From Hyphomonas sp. TMED17 (lineage in GTDB: Bacteria; Pseudomonadota; Alphaproteobacteria; Caulobacterales; Hyphomonadaceae): a stretch of 34,416 bases of DNA. Shown here in pieces: positions 1 to 9,187 of the stretch; the stretch's first letter is position 1, and every line of letters starts with the position of its first letter. The position numbers were made by a program, and so were the translations under genes. The stretch is taken from the NCBI GenBank assembly GCA_002172915.1, contig NHBW01000006.1, positions 636,288 through 670,703 on the forward strand, in the 5' to 3' direction. The notes under the pieces were generated by a model. That model saw only the letters and a program-made list of their open reading frames with translations, ran no database searches and was not told the origin of the DNA.

Positions 1-258
1 GTCGCTATTGCGCAGTACGAAAAAGATCACGGTTTTAAAGTCACGGGTCTTTTACCGGTCGAGGCGGGTCCGGTAAATGCGCTTCTGGCGATGTATTATG
101 GCTGGGCCCGTTCCCAGAACGATCCGGGCTTTAAAGTTTACAATGTTGATGGCGATGGGCGCGCGGTGCCGTCTCTGACAAATCTTGTATTTGGATATAA
201 TGACTACCCGATTGCACCGGTTTATCTGGCTGGAAACAAGGGGTGGAATTTAGGCTAA
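1..258 (+). CDS. Unidentified protein, C-terminal end only
   Basis: An open frame runs from the window edge to a TAA stop, giving the last 85 residues of a protein that starts outside the window. The end of the protein reads GYNDYPIAPVYLAGNKGWNLG-like and is rich in Gly, Tyr and Pro; no transmembrane segment or metal motif is visible. I do not recognise the family and assign no function. Codon use resembles the downstream CoA-transferase-family gene, which begins about 100 nt later on the same strand, so the two could share a transcript. Confidence 0.6.
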   Translation, partial: VAIAQYEKDHGFKVTGLLPVEAGPVNALLAMYYGWARSQNDPGFKVYNVDGDGRAVPSLTNLVFGYNDYPIAPVYLAGNKGWNLG

Positions 259-355
259 TCGTGTCAGCGTGCAGGTCGCCAAGTTTGGGTGTCATGGGGT
301 CGTGATTGCATCCGTCCTGAACGGGCGTTAGCTGTGATAGGCGGAGGATATGAAG

Positions 356-1690
356 ATGCCGGGTCAGCCGCGAGCAGAAATTCAGGAAATCTACCAATCG
401 AAACGCGTCACGGCCGAACAGGCTGTCGCGAAGATTGGGGCGGGCGAGGATATTGCAATGGGGATGGCGCTGGGCGAGCCGCCTGGCTTATTGGCGGCGC
501 TCGCAAGCCGGCTGCGATCAAGCCCGTTATCGGGACTGAAATTGTGGTATTTTCACTCGATGCTCGGCGCTGCCCAGACGGTTCTGTCCTATGATTTGAT
601 GGACCAGATTGCGCCACATTGCATGTTTTTAGGGCCAACTGAGCGGGCGCTGCAGGATATTGCCCTGAAAGAGGGACGACGGGTTATTAATTTTGTGCCG
701 GTTGCGTTTTCCGACGCCCCGCGCCTGCTTAGCCAGGATGTCAATATTGGCACTTTTCTGACAACTGTTTCCCCGATGGACCGCCATGGGTATTTTTCGT
801 TTGCGGCAAATAATGACTATGCCTCGGCAGCAGCACGTAGGGCACAACGCACGATTGTTGAAGTGAATGAGAGTTTACCGCGGGTCTTCGGAGATTCGAT
901 GTTACATATTAGTGAAGTCGATGCGGTCGTCGAGCATCATGCCGAATTGTTCGAGATGCCGGTTCGCCCTGTCACGGATGAAGAGACCGAGATCAGCCGG
1001 TCAATTGCTGCCATGATTGATGATGGTGCCTGTCTGCAGATGGGGATCGGCGCGCTGCCAAATGCCGTTTGCGATTTTCTGAGCGACCGCAGTGATCTTG
1101 GTATCCATACCGAACTGCTTGGGCCCGGACTGGCCCGGCTCGTGCGGGGCGGCGCAGTCACAAACCGGCGGAAGCAGACCTTTCCCGGCCGCTCTGTTTT
1201 TACTTTCGCTCTCGGGGACCGCGATCTCTACGATTTGATCGACAATAATCCGGCATTTAACAGCTATCCCGTCAATCTTGTGAATGATCCGCGCCACATC
1301 GCTAAAAATGATAATGTTGTCTCGGTAAATTCGACACTCGAGATTGATTTGTTCGGGGCGTGTAATTCCGAAAACGTGAACGGCCGGCAATATAGCGGGT
1401 CTGGAGGGCAACTGGACTTTGTCCGCGGCGCACGTGCTTCCGTGGGCGGAAAATCCATCATTGCCTGCCCCTCGACCGCGAAGGATGGCGCGATCTCGCG
1501 GATAGTGCCAATGTTGAGCGGGAGCGTTACGACACCCCGGAATGATGTTGATACTTTTGTAACCGAGTATGGCGTTGCGCGGTTGATAGGTTTATCGGGG
1601 GTTGAGCGGGCAAAAGCGATGATTAGTCTGGCGCATCCCGATCACAGGGCCGATTTGCAGCAGGCGGCCCGCCGGATTGGCCTTATGTGA
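356..1690 (+). CDS. Acetyl-CoA hydrolase/transferase family (4-hydroxybutyrate CoA-transferase-like)
   Basis: The 444-residue product matches the Cat1/AbfT-type CoA-transferase family in length and motifs. These enzymes move CoA between acyl-CoA and a free carboxylate (acetate, butyrate, 4-hydroxybutyrate) through a glutamyl-CoA intermediate in the cytoplasm. Visible marks are MGIGALPNAV near residue 230 and GIHTE near 250, whose Glu is the expected catalytic residue, plus the C-terminal VTEYGVARL block typical of the family. An ATG also exists at 350, but GGAGG at 343-347 is only 2 nt from it and 8 nt from the ATG at 356, so I chose 356. The acyl substrate cannot be told from sequence. The frame is intact. 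Confidence 0.9.
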   Translation: MPGQPRAEIQEIYQSKRVTAEQAVAKIGAGEDIAMGMALGEPPGLLAALASRLRSSPLSGLKLWYFHSMLGAAQTVLSYDLMDQIAPHCMFLGPTERALQDIALKEGRRVINFVPVAFSDAPRLLSQDVNIGTFLTTVSPMDRHGYFSFAANNDYASAAARRAQRTIVEVNESLPRVFGDSMLHISEVDAVVEHHAELFEMPVRPVTDEETEISRSIAAMIDDGACLQMGIGALPNAVCDFLSDRSDLGIHTELLGPGLARLVRGGAVTNRRKQTFPGRSVFTFALGDRDLYDLIDNNPAFNSYPVNLVNDPRHIAKNDNVVSVNSTLEIDLFGACNSENVNGRQYSGSGGQLDFVRGARASVGGKSIIACPSTAKDGAISRIVPMLSGSVTTPRNDVDTFVTEYGVARLIGLSGVERAKAMISLAHPDHRADLQQAARRIGLM

Positions 1691-1766
1691 CAGGTTAATA
1701 AAGTCTTATTAAGCGTTACTCAATATACACACTTTGCGACGTTTTGCACAAAAGCTGATTTGTAGA

Positions 1767-1795
1767 TTGACAATTCGTAATCTTCGAACTGACAT
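1767..1795 (+). promoter_or_regulatory. Putative sigma70-type promoter for the first TonB receptor
   Basis: A perfect TTGACA (1767-1772) is followed, after 17 nt, by TGACAT (1790-1795), a weak -10 match (3 of 6). It lies about 100 nt upstream of the receptor start and just before an inverted repeat. Alphaproteobacterial promoters often have poor -10 boxes, so this is plausible but not proven. Confidence 0.35.
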
Positions 1796-1805
1796 GGGAC
1801 ATTAA

Positions 1806-1831
1806 ACCTGCTCCATCGAACGTGAGCAGGT
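1806..1831 (+). repeat. Perfect 8-bp inverted repeat in the receptor leader
   Basis: ACCTGCTC (1806-1813) and GAGCAGGT (1824-1831) are exact reverse complements separated by 10 nt. No T run follows, so it is not a convincing terminator for the CoA-transferase gene. Its place just after the putative -10 box and 66 nt before the receptor start fits an operator or a leader hairpin. The role is inferred. Confidence 0.45.
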
Positions 1832-1897
1832 CTTTATAAGGATGCTTTAAAAGAATAACGTGTCAAAACAAATTGGCCGTTGGGAGGACTATAAGAA

Positions 1898-4642
1898 ATG
1901 AAAATCAGATCACAAATTAATTACGCCTTGTTGGCCGGTGCGTCTGCGACGGCATTGATGATGTCTGCGCCAGTAGCCATCGCGCAGGAAGATGACGGTG
2001 CCGGCCGCACGTTGGATACGGTCATTGTGACGACCCAGAAAACCGAAGAATCCATTCAGGATGTTCCGATTGCGGTGTCTGCCTTTGACCCGGCTAACCT
2101 TGACCGATTGAATATCAATACCGGACAGGACCTTCAGTTCAATATTCCGAACTTCCAGGCGTCTCAGGGTAACTTCTCCGCCGGTTCGATTAGTATCCGT
2201 GGTATCCGCAACGCTGCGGTTGGTGCATCCTCGGATGCTGCAGTTGGTACGCACGTCAATAACGTTCCAGCGGCAGGCTCATTCGCGCTCGAGACCGAGT
2301 TTTATGATGTTGAGCGCGTCGAGATTCTGCGGGGGCCTCAAGGAACGCTTTATGGTCGTAACGCGACCGGTGGTGTCCTGAATGTGATCACAGCAAAACC
2401 TGAGCTCGAAGAGTTTAATGGCAGCTTCGATGTCACCTTAGGCGAATATAATAATCAGAAGTTTAGCGGCCATTTGAATTTGCCGATCGGCGATAATCTT
2501 GGTCTTCGTCTGGCCGGCTTCTCGCTGAAGCGTGATGGCTATTCCGATGCCTTGCTATCGGATGGTAGCGTTGAGGATGTTGATGGTCGCGACCTGTACG
2601 CCATTCGGGCAACTCTCGGCGGCGAGATTACCGAGAAAGCCTCATTCTGGATCATGGCCGAGCATTATGAGGAAGACTCGAGCCGGACACGGAGTACAAA
2701 ACAACTTTGTACTAAAGACACACGGCCCTTCCCGTTCAATCAGGGGTGTGTGCCTTATCAGCTTGATGGTCTGGGCTATGCCCGCGACGGAAACGGAAAT
2801 CCAATCGGCATCTATCCTGAGTTCGGCACCGTTAACTCAATTGCCACGCTCGGTGGCGTGCTCGGCGCGAGTGCTGGCGTCTTGTCGCCTGATTTCAATG
2901 GTGATGTGAATGCCGGGGCAACGACGTCTACTGATCTTCGTCAGTTTGAAACAAATGTGGTCCCGCAATTCGATGCTGAGACCAATTTCTATCAAGCCGA
3001 ATTCCAGTATGAATTCGACAATAATACAAGACTGACTGTACTTGCGAGTACGGCAGACCGCAGTCGCATCTTTACCGATGACTATAACAAGGGCAACCCG
3101 ACGGTTGACTTCCTGAACAGTCCGCTCACGCCTGGTGGTGTATATTCTGGTCCAGCGGCCTTCGGTTTGAGTATTCCGATTGAGACCAACCTGCGCACAC
3201 CAGCGACGTCGCTTTATGCGACCGATCGTTCAAGTTCGGAATTCGATACCGACACGATCGAGGTTCGGTTGCAGTCGGATTTCGACGGCGCATTCAATTA
3301 TAATATTGGTGCACTTCAGTTGAACTCCGAGGGTGAGACCAATTATAATGTGTTTTTCAACACGGCTGAGCTCGTTGCAATCGGGACCAATATTGGGGCT
3401 GGCGGTGCGGAAGTCCTTCCGGGTGACAGGACTTACTTCCTGAGCCGTAGCCCTTATAAGCTTGATGCTTTTGGCGCCTTCGGTGAAATGTATTATCAGG
3501 CGAATGATGATCTGAAATGGACATTGGGCTTGCGCTACACCAAGGATGAAAAAGAGCAGCTGAATACACCAAGCTTGCTTTTGGCGCCGGCAATTGGCCC
3601 GACAGCAGTTGGTCCGGGTGTCGAGAATGGTCAGTTCGAAGGCGGCCCGGTCCAAAAAGCTGATTTTGAAGAAGTTACAGGTCGCCTTGGTTTTGACCTC
3701 CAGCTTGGTGAGTTTGGTCCGACCGAAGACACAATGATCTACGGTTCGATTGCCCGGGGTTATAAGGGGGGTGGGATCAATCCACCACAATCTGAGGGCC
3801 TAGAGGGTGTTAGCAATTCGTTCGACCCGGAATTCATCAACTCGATTGAATTCGGATCGAAGAGCAGTATCCTAGGCGGTGCCGGTATCCTGAACCTTTC
3901 AGCTTTCTACTATGACTATGAAGGGTATCAGATCTCGTCGATTGTTAACCGGACATCTGTGAACCAGAACGTTGATGCGGAAGTATTGGGTTTCGAGGCT
4001 GAGCTTTATATGCAGCTGACTGATAATTTCCGGGTTGATGCGACCCTCGGCCTGCTCGATGCAACACTGGCCGATCAGGCGCCGCTTCTGGATACTTATG
4101 ACCAGACTGGCGGCAATGCTGACTATATCGTCGTTAAAAATCCGGCGACGACCCAGAACTGTATTGCACTCGTATCCGAGGTGAATGCGCTTCTGGCTAG
4201 CCCTGCTGCCGCGGCAGCTGCGGCCATCTGTTCAGGTGGCGCACCGGGCGTAACGCCGCTGGAAGGTATTGCGGTCGATGTGTCAGGTAATAAAATGCCA
4301 ACATCGCCAGATACAACTTTCTCTATCGGCGCGGAGTATGAGTGGGAGATGTCTGACATGTGGAGCGCATCGCTTCGCGGCGATTTCTATTATCAGTCGG
4401 ATATGTTCACACGCATATATAATCTCGAAGCCGACAAGATTGATAGCTGGCAGAACGCCAACGTATCATTCACGATGCGTAATGACGATAAGGGTCTCGA
4501 GCTCGAAATCTACGGTAAAAATCTGGCTGAAGACGATCAGGTCACCAACCAGTATCTGACCGATGCATCTTCAGGTCTCTATACCAATGTCTTCCTGCTC
4601 GAGCCACGGCAGTTTGGTATCCGGGTGTCGAAAGACTTCTAG
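1898..4642 (+). CDS. TonB-dependent outer-membrane receptor
   Basis: This 914-residue protein has a signal peptide ending near residue 29 (AIAQ), a TonB-box-like TVIVTT at 41-46, a plug domain (about 55-170, with VERVEILRGPQGTLYGRNATGG) and a long beta barrel ending in the terminal Phe used for BAM insertion. There is no N-terminal STN signalling domain, so it probably acts as a transporter rather than a transcriptional signaller. It would bind a substrate outside the cell and import it to the periplasm using TonB/ExbBD energy; the substrate is unknown. Two loops carry Cys pairs, one beside an alanine run near residue 770. A strong ribosome site (GGGAGGA, 1880-1886) and a terminator bracket it, so it is likely monocistronic. 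Confidence 0.95.
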   Translation: MKIRSQINYALLAGASATALMMSAPVAIAQEDDGAGRTLDTVIVTTQKTEESIQDVPIAVSAFDPANLDRLNINTGQDLQFNIPNFQASQGNFSAGSISIRGIRNAAVGASSDAAVGTHVNNVPAAGSFALETEFYDVERVEILRGPQGTLYGRNATGGVLNVITAKPELEEFNGSFDVTLGEYNNQKFSGHLNLPIGDNLGLRLAGFSLKRDGYSDALLSDGSVEDVDGRDLYAIRATLGGEITEKASFWIMAEHYEEDSSRTRSTKQLCTKDTRPFPFNQGCVPYQLDGLGYARDGNGNPIGIYPEFGTVNSIATLGGVLGASAGVLSPDFNGDVNAGATTSTDLRQFETNVVPQFDAETNFYQAEFQYEFDNNTRLTVLASTADRSRIFTDDYNKGNPTVDFLNSPLTPGGVYSGPAAFGLSIPIETNLRTPATSLYATDRSSSEFDTDTIEVRLQSDFDGAFNYNIGALQLNSEGETNYNVFFNTAELVAIGTNIGAGGAEVLPGDRTYFLSRSPYKLDAFGAFGEMYYQANDDLKWTLGLRYTKDEKEQLNTPSLLLAPAIGPTAVGPGVENGQFEGGPVQKADFEEVTGRLGFDLQLGEFGPTEDTMIYGSIARGYKGGGINPPQSEGLEGVSNSFDPEFINSIEFGSKSSILGGAGILNLSAFYYDYEGYQISSIVNRTSVNQNVDAEVLGFEAELYMQLTDNFRVDATLGLLDATLADQAPLLDTYDQTGGNADYIVVKNPATTQNCIALVSEVNALLASPAAAAAAAICSGGAPGVTPLEGIAVDVSGNKMPTSPDTTFSIGAEYEWEMSDMWSASLRGDFYYQSDMFTRIYNLEADKIDSWQNANVSFTMRNDDKGLELEIYGKNLAEDDQVTNQYLTDASSGLYTNVFLLEPRQFGIRVSKDF

Positions 4643-4665
4643 TTTTAGCAGTTAAGACGAATGGG

Positions 4666-4699
4666 AAGGGCGGCTCTGCGGGGTCGCCCTTTTTCTTTT
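4666..4699 (+). terminator. Rho-independent terminator of the TonB receptor gene
   Basis: AAGGGCG (4666-4672) pairs with CGCCCTT (4685-4691), followed by TTTTCTTTT. It sits 24 nt after the receptor stop codon on the same strand. Confidence 0.8.
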
Positions 4700-5251
4700 G
4701 TCCATATTTGCCGTCAGTAAGCCGGTGGCCTGCCAATGGCGAACTTTCGGCCTGCGCTTGCATGCATCGGGTTTTCTTATTATCGCCTGGTCCGGTTCAA
4801 GGCCGAGCTTTTGGCGTTCCGCAGGCTGTGCGGCTCGTTAACTTCACCGCTAATCCGTCCCGGCTGTCCCGGTCAGGAACGGGTGTTACTTGTGCCAATA
4901 ATGTTCGGTTTGCAGTTATCATCGCTGCGATGGCGATTGCGGGCCGTCGGGGGGCGGGCCGGGGCTTGTCCGCCTGTCAGTCGTTTCGGTGTGTATCTCA
5001 CCTGATGCACGCCTGCGCGCAATCGGGTGTCTCGTTTGCTTATTAGTTGATAAGCGAAGCATTATTGTCGGCGATATCGGGCGCTGTGATTTACGCAATC
5101 GCGCCGCAAAACCTATGGCCGACCAGTGCTGTCATTACCGCATTGAATCGTCTTCAATAGTTTTAGCCGGCCTTGGCGTTAGCGAGATCTGTCCGGACAT
5201 CCTCAATCCCGCGGCATGCCGGTGGCGTGCAGAAAAATTTCGTTTTATCGC
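4700..5251. other. Gene-free interval between convergent genes
   Basis: About 550 nt between the receptor terminator and the stop of the minus-strand PLP-enzyme gene. Three overlapping plus-strand frames of 88-112 codons occur, but none has a recognisable motif or a good ribosome site. A 10-bp palindrome CGGCATGCCG lies at 5212-5221 near the 3' end of the minus-strand gene. I see no terminator for that gene, no RNA gene and no repeat. Confidence 0.5.
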
Positions 5252-6532
5252 TTAGGCCGACGCCGGAAAAACAGGCCAGTAGTCAACAATTTCACCGTCT
5301 TCATAAATCGCGATATCGCCAAATTGCATGAATAGTGCTTCGCTCTGATGTGGACGCAGAAACACAAAATCATCAGCCGCGATGTCAAGCGCCGCACCGC
5401 CATTCAGCATTTCCTGATTGGAAGAGCGCCCGAATGTCGAATTATAGCTCAGTCCCGGCGGATCTACAGGATCAGCAAGCCAGTGCCCGCCATAGATAAA
5501 GATGGTTTTGCTCGAATTCGGATTCCAGGCGCGGGTTGGCGCGTCTGCAAACTCCAGACCCGGCATACGCGTTATTGGCATTGATTTAATAACAGGTGCG
5601 GCGATAAAGGCGGCGGGAAGAAACGGCGTCAGCAAGTCGGTGTCGAAATGTGTTGGTTTCACCAGACAGGAGCCGGCCGATATCTCATTCGCAATCTCGG
5701 TCGTGTCATAGTAACGATAGGTCGGGCTGCCGGCTGCATTACGAGTTAGCTGGTCGATTGTAGCAGGATCGAAATGTGCTGCTGCAAGCGTCAAGGCCTG
5801 CCGATATTTGTTCCAGGCGCCGGCTTTCGCGCGATCCTGCCATCCCAAAGTTGTTGGAATTGCAGGCAGGTGCGTTTCATAGCCCATATAGCCGGCGAAT
5901 TCGAGATATTCTGAGCCAGCCAATTTCTGTAACGCACTGCTGAGGGCCTGATCTGGCTCGAACCCACCACGATGTAACCCAATATCAAGCTCAAGATTGA
6001 TTTTGAGCGTCCTGCCAACGTCTTGCGCAAGGCGTTCATACTGTTCCAAGCGATGATTGGTATCGATTAGCCATTCGATTTTATCTCCGGCGGCCGATGC
6101 CGTTTCAGGTAGCGTGCTGAAAAAGGTTCTGGCGGCGTTTACCGGCAATGGCTTGCCAAGCAGCTGACTCGCCTCGGGCATTGCTAAGCTAAGCTGTGAC
6201 AGCATCGGTTGGTTAAAAGTCATTATCCGGTCACTGCCAGAGCGTCGTCGGATGTGTTCAATCAGCGACAGTGATGGCAGTGATTTTGCAACGATACGAT
6301 AACCCATATCCGATGGCAGGTGCTGCATCAGCGTGTCGATATTCTGATTCAATCGGTGGCGGTCGATGATCAGGGACGGGGTTGCAATCCCTGCGGTTTT
6401 TAACGCTGTCTGTATGGCGAGAAAGTATTCGTCCCGCGGACCGCTGCGATCTTCCGGTTTGTTCATGAGGGTGATCGCTCCCGCTGCGCCAACGCCGCCG
6501 ATTAGCATAGCGCGTCTTGATAAATTAGCCAT
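5252..6532 (-). CDS. DSD1/alanine-racemase-fold PLP enzyme with Tat-like signal
   Basis: A 426-residue protein of the fold-type III PLP family (D-threonine aldolase / D-serine dehydratase-like). The twin-arginine start (SRRAMLIGG) suggests Tat export of the folded, cofactor-loaded enzyme. The barrel begins with TPSLIIDRHRLNQNI (51-65) and the probable PLP lysine is K83 in RIVAKSLPS. LLGKPLPVNAA and the C-terminal RPHQSEA...QFGD block are typical of the subfamily that accompanies arabinonolactone-oxidase-like flavoproteins. Its start overlaps the end of the flavoprotein gene by 8 nt, so translation is probably coupled. The reaction is not known; a role in chemistry on a sugar, amino acid or derivative in the periplasm is inference. 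Confidence 0.85.
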   Translation of the reverse strand: MANLSRRAMLIGGVGAAGAITLMNKPEDRSGPRDEYFLAIQTALKTAGIATPSLIIDRHRLNQNIDTLMQHLPSDMGYRIVAKSLPSLSLIEHIRRRSGSDRIMTFNQPMLSQLSLAMPEASQLLGKPLPVNAARTFFSTLPETASAAGDKIEWLIDTNHRLEQYERLAQDVGRTLKINLELDIGLHRGGFEPDQALSSALQKLAGSEYLEFAGYMGYETHLPAIPTTLGWQDRAKAGAWNKYRQALTLAAAHFDPATIDQLTRNAAGSPTYRYYDTTEIANEISAGSCLVKPTHFDTDLLTPFLPAAFIAAPVIKSMPITRMPGLEFADAPTRAWNPNSSKTIFIYGGHWLADPVDPPGLSYNSTFGRSSNQEMLNGGAALDIAADDFVFLRPHQSEALFMQFGDIAIYEDGEIVDYWPVFPASA

Positions 6533-7946
6533 TGAAGCTTTCTCCGAAAAGGCCGCTCAAGTGCCGGTTCAGAAACTTGCCTGACGGGTCGAGGTCACGC
6601 CGCAACTCGAGAAAGGTCTCGAATTCAGGGTAAAGCGCGCTTAACGCTTCGCGTCGCAGCGAGTGATGCTTACCCCAATGGGGACGGCCGCCAACCGCGC
6701 GATAGACGGGTTCGAACTCGGAGAAAAAATAGTCATATGGCTCATCCGCTGCGGCATGAATGGCAATTGAGCTGCGCGGTCCGCCATTAAATGGGCTGAG
6801 CCAGGCGTTATCAGCGGCGACATGTCGATATTCGAGCGGGAAGAATACATCTTTCTTGCGGTCCAGCATTGCCACAATCTTGCGAAGGGTTGTAACGCCG
6901 TTTTCGCGTGGCAAGTGATACTCCATTTCATTAAATTTGTGTGGTCGGGTCGTCGACAGCAGCGCCCAGGATTCGTCTTTCACATCCTCAATGAGACCGG
7001 TCGGGAATGACGCTTGCGCAATTTTGCGCCTTAGCCAAGGAAACCAGCCAAAACTGTCTCTAAGCTGTTTTAGGCCAAGCAGAAATGTATCATCATGACT
7101 GTCCTCGCGCTCAGTTGGTGCGCCGGCATATTCGTCATGCGACAGCCATGCGACCAGCTGGGTGCCCGGCGAATAGAAAAATTCAAAGTTTCTGTGTTGC
7201 TCCCCAAGCGCTTCGATCCGGTCGAAAAATGGCGCCATGGGTTCAATTGTCAGTTTCCGGTGCAGGCTGAAGGCGGGCACGGTGCGAACTGTGAACTGGG
7301 TTATTATCCCGAGCGCCCCGAGTGAGACTTTGCCGGCCTGAAACACGTCCGGATGGCTGTTCCGGGACACATCCAGTACATCGCCATTTGCCGTGACCAG
7401 TCGGAAAGACTCAATATAATCGTGCAGGGCGGTCAGTTGATTGCCCGTGCCGTGCGTGCCGGTGGCGAAGCTACCCGCCAGGGTCTGGACGTCGATATCG
7501 GGCAAATTGGCAAACGCCCGACCGCGTTGATTGAGTTCTGCGGCGGCGTGAAACAGTTTTATGCCGGCACCGAAAGTAGCGTGACCGGTTGAGGGATCGT
7601 AGCTGATGAGGCTGTCCATCCCGGCAAGATCGACCATCATGTCATCAGACCGGGCCAGGCCTGTAAAAGAGTGGCCGCTGCCGACAGGTCGCACGCGTCC
7701 GGTTGCGATGCGGACCAGATCTTGCACCCCGGCCTCTCCGACCGGGTAATTAATCGCGGCAGGTGTTGCTTTCTGGCTGCCGGACCAATTCATCCAGCTC
7801 GCGCTGGTTGCGGTTGCCGGTGGGGCTGTCGGATCATAGCCGGGCAGGGAAAACTCCCTCTGGCTCCACATCATATGCTGTGCGACAGGCGCTGCAACGC
7901 CCAAGGCAGCACCACCGGCCAGCAGCTTTCGACGTGACAATTTCAT
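6525..7946 (-). CDS. FAD-dependent sugar-1,4-lactone oxidase family (D-arabinono-lactone oxidase-like), Tat signal
   Basis: The product (473 residues) has a Tat-like start (MKLSRRKLLAGG), an FAD-binding type 4 domain with RPVGSGHSFTGL (about 86-97) and GTHGTG (163-168), and the C-terminal ALO domain ending with RPHWGKHHSL. Family members oxidise sugar lactones or alditols using a flavin. I see no obvious His of a HWxK-type covalent FAD site beyond GSGHS, where the His is the likely flavin-linking residue. A TTG lies two codons upstream (7952), but the ATG at 7946 gives a standard Tat n-region; neither has a strong ribosome site. It is the first gene of the coupled pair with the PLP enzyme. 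Confidence 0.88.
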   Translation of the reverse strand: MKLSRRKLLAGGAALGVAAPVAQHMMWSQREFSLPGYDPTAPPATATSASWMNWSGSQKATPAAINYPVGEAGVQDLVRIATGRVRPVGSGHSFTGLARSDDMMVDLAGMDSLISYDPSTGHATFGAGIKLFHAAAELNQRGRAFANLPDIDVQTLAGSFATGTHGTGNQLTALHDYIESFRLVTANGDVLDVSRNSHPDVFQAGKVSLGALGIITQFTVRTVPAFSLHRKLTIEPMAPFFDRIEALGEQHRNFEFFYSPGTQLVAWLSHDEYAGAPTEREDSHDDTFLLGLKQLRDSFGWFPWLRRKIAQASFPTGLIEDVKDESWALLSTTRPHKFNEMEYHLPRENGVTTLRKIVAMLDRKKDVFFPLEYRHVAADNAWLSPFNGGPRSSIAIHAAADEPYDYFFSEFEPVYRAVGGRPHWGKHHSLRREALSALYPEFETFLELRRDLDPSGKFLNRHLSGLFGESFNG

Positions 7947-8116
7947 ATCCAATGCTCGCTCTAGTTCCTATGGTTTCAACTTTTGCGGTCGACTGTAAAA
8001 GTTTGAAGGGTAATCAACTGTCTGTCAAAACAACGGCCTGTCGTAACAGCGCTTGCATCCGGTACATCAATAAGCAATCAGTGTGCTGAGACAGGGTGCC
8101 GGGATGAGGAGGCGAT

Positions 8117-8980
8117 ATGGGGTTTGTGAGTTTCGAGGCAGAAGGTAAGCCGCAAATTGGTCTTTTGCGCGATAATGGCATCATCGATTTATCGGCGCAT
8201 ATTCCCGGTCTTTTTGATGATTTGAAAACCTTGATCGCAAGCGGCGACTTGCGGCGGGTGTATGAAGATCACAGCCATCGGACGCCTGATTATGAGGCAG
8301 AGGATGTTGTTTTTCGGCCTGTCGTCACAAATCCGGCCAAAATCATCTGCGTCGGCGTCAATTATGACCTGCATCGCCTTGAAACGGGTCGGGACAAATC
8401 CGCCTATCCGACGCTGTTTACAAGATTCGCTGATACGCTGACTGGCCATGGTCAACCTATCACCCGGCCCAGTTCATCAATTATGCTGGACTATGAAGGC
8501 GAGCTTGCGCTGATTATTGGCGCTCCGCTCTATCGCGCCCGTCCGGAAGAGACACTGCGTTCTGTTGCCGGCTACACCTGTTTCAATGATGCGACACTGC
8601 GCGACTGGCAGCGTCACACAAGTCAGTTCACACCAGGCAAAAATTTTCCTTCGACGGCAGGCCTTGGACCGGCTTTGATCTTACCCCAGCAGTGCGGTTT
8701 GCCTGATAATTTGCGCATCGAGACACGGCTGAACGAGGACATAATGCAGGCGGCCGATACGGGTCAGATGATTTTCAAAATCCCGGACCTATTGTCTTAT
8801 ATTTCCCAGTTCACACGGCTTGGGCCGGGCGACATTATTGCGACCGGAACGCCTGGTGGGGTCGGCTTCAAGCGTCAACCGCCGGTTTTCATGGCTCCCG
8901 GGGATATTGTGAGTGTTGAGATCGAAACGGTCGGAAAACTGGTTAATCCGGTCGGGGACGATATTGGACTGCGCCTCTAG
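8117..8980 (+). CDS. Fumarylacetoacetate hydrolase family protein
   Basis: A 287-residue FAH-fold enzyme, cytoplasmic, without a signal peptide. The divalent-metal triad is visible as E127 and E129 in DYEGELA and D158 in FNDATLRDW. GKNF (174-177) and the C-terminal TGTPGGVG loop are also family hallmarks. Members cleave or isomerise C-C bonds in beta-diketo or enol acids (acylpyruvate hydrolysis, oxaloacetate decarboxylation, HHDD isomerisation), and the exact reaction cannot be assigned here. AGGAGG (8107-8112) precedes the ATG by 4 nt. It is divergent from the flavoprotein gene, leaving about 170 nt for two promoters. The shape of the family fits an aromatic or keto-acid breakdown step. Confidence 0.9.
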   Translation: MGFVSFEAEGKPQIGLLRDNGIIDLSAHIPGLFDDLKTLIASGDLRRVYEDHSHRTPDYEAEDVVFRPVVTNPAKIICVGVNYDLHRLETGRDKSAYPTLFTRFADTLTGHGQPITRPSSSIMLDYEGELALIIGAPLYRARPEETLRSVAGYTCFNDATLRDWQRHTSQFTPGKNFPSTAGLGPALILPQQCGLPDNLRIETRLNEDIMQAADTGQMIFKIPDLLSYISQFTRLGPGDIIATGTPGGVGFKRQPPVFMAPGDIVSVEIETVGKLVNPVGDDIGLRL

Positions 8981-9017
8981 TTCAAGCTCGAAATGCGTGT
9001 CAGCCAGCTGATTTGCT

Positions 9018-9046
9018 GCAGGAGTGGGCATGGTCCTGCCTTTCGT
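9018..9046 (+). terminator. Weak possible terminator after the FAH gene
   Basis: GCAGGA (9018-9023) pairs with TCCTGC (9034-9039), followed by CTTTCGTT. The stem is short and the T run broken, so this is a weak candidate, but it lies in the right place between the FAH gene and the curli operon. Confidence 0.3.
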
Positions 9047-9067
9047 TCTTATGGGAACCAAGTGGCA

Positions 9068-9095
9068 TTGACAGTTTACATCGCGTCGATAAGCT
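9068..9095 (+). promoter_or_regulatory. Possible promoter of the curli-like operon
   Basis: A perfect TTGACA (9068-9073) is followed 16 nt later by TAAGCT (9090-9095), a poor -10. An AT-rich near-palindrome (TTAAT, five A, ATTAA) lies about 20 nt downstream and could be a protein-binding site. The -35 hexamer is the only strong evidence. Confidence 0.28.
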
Positions 9096-9187
9096 TCAAC
9101 CGGTCAGGGTAGTAGTTTAATAAAAAATTAAGTAGTTCAAATGGCCCGTTCGATTTTATCTGGCGGGCATCGGCAGGGGTCATCGGT

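Noticed and set aside
3230-3790. 186-codon minus-strand frame inside the first TonB receptor
   Set aside because: Antisense to a barrel region with a complete family match; no ribosome site or domain.
4708-5255. Overlapping plus-strand frames of 88-112 codons in the gap after the receptor
   Set aside because: They compete with each other, lack motifs and ribosome sites, and show no family resemblance.
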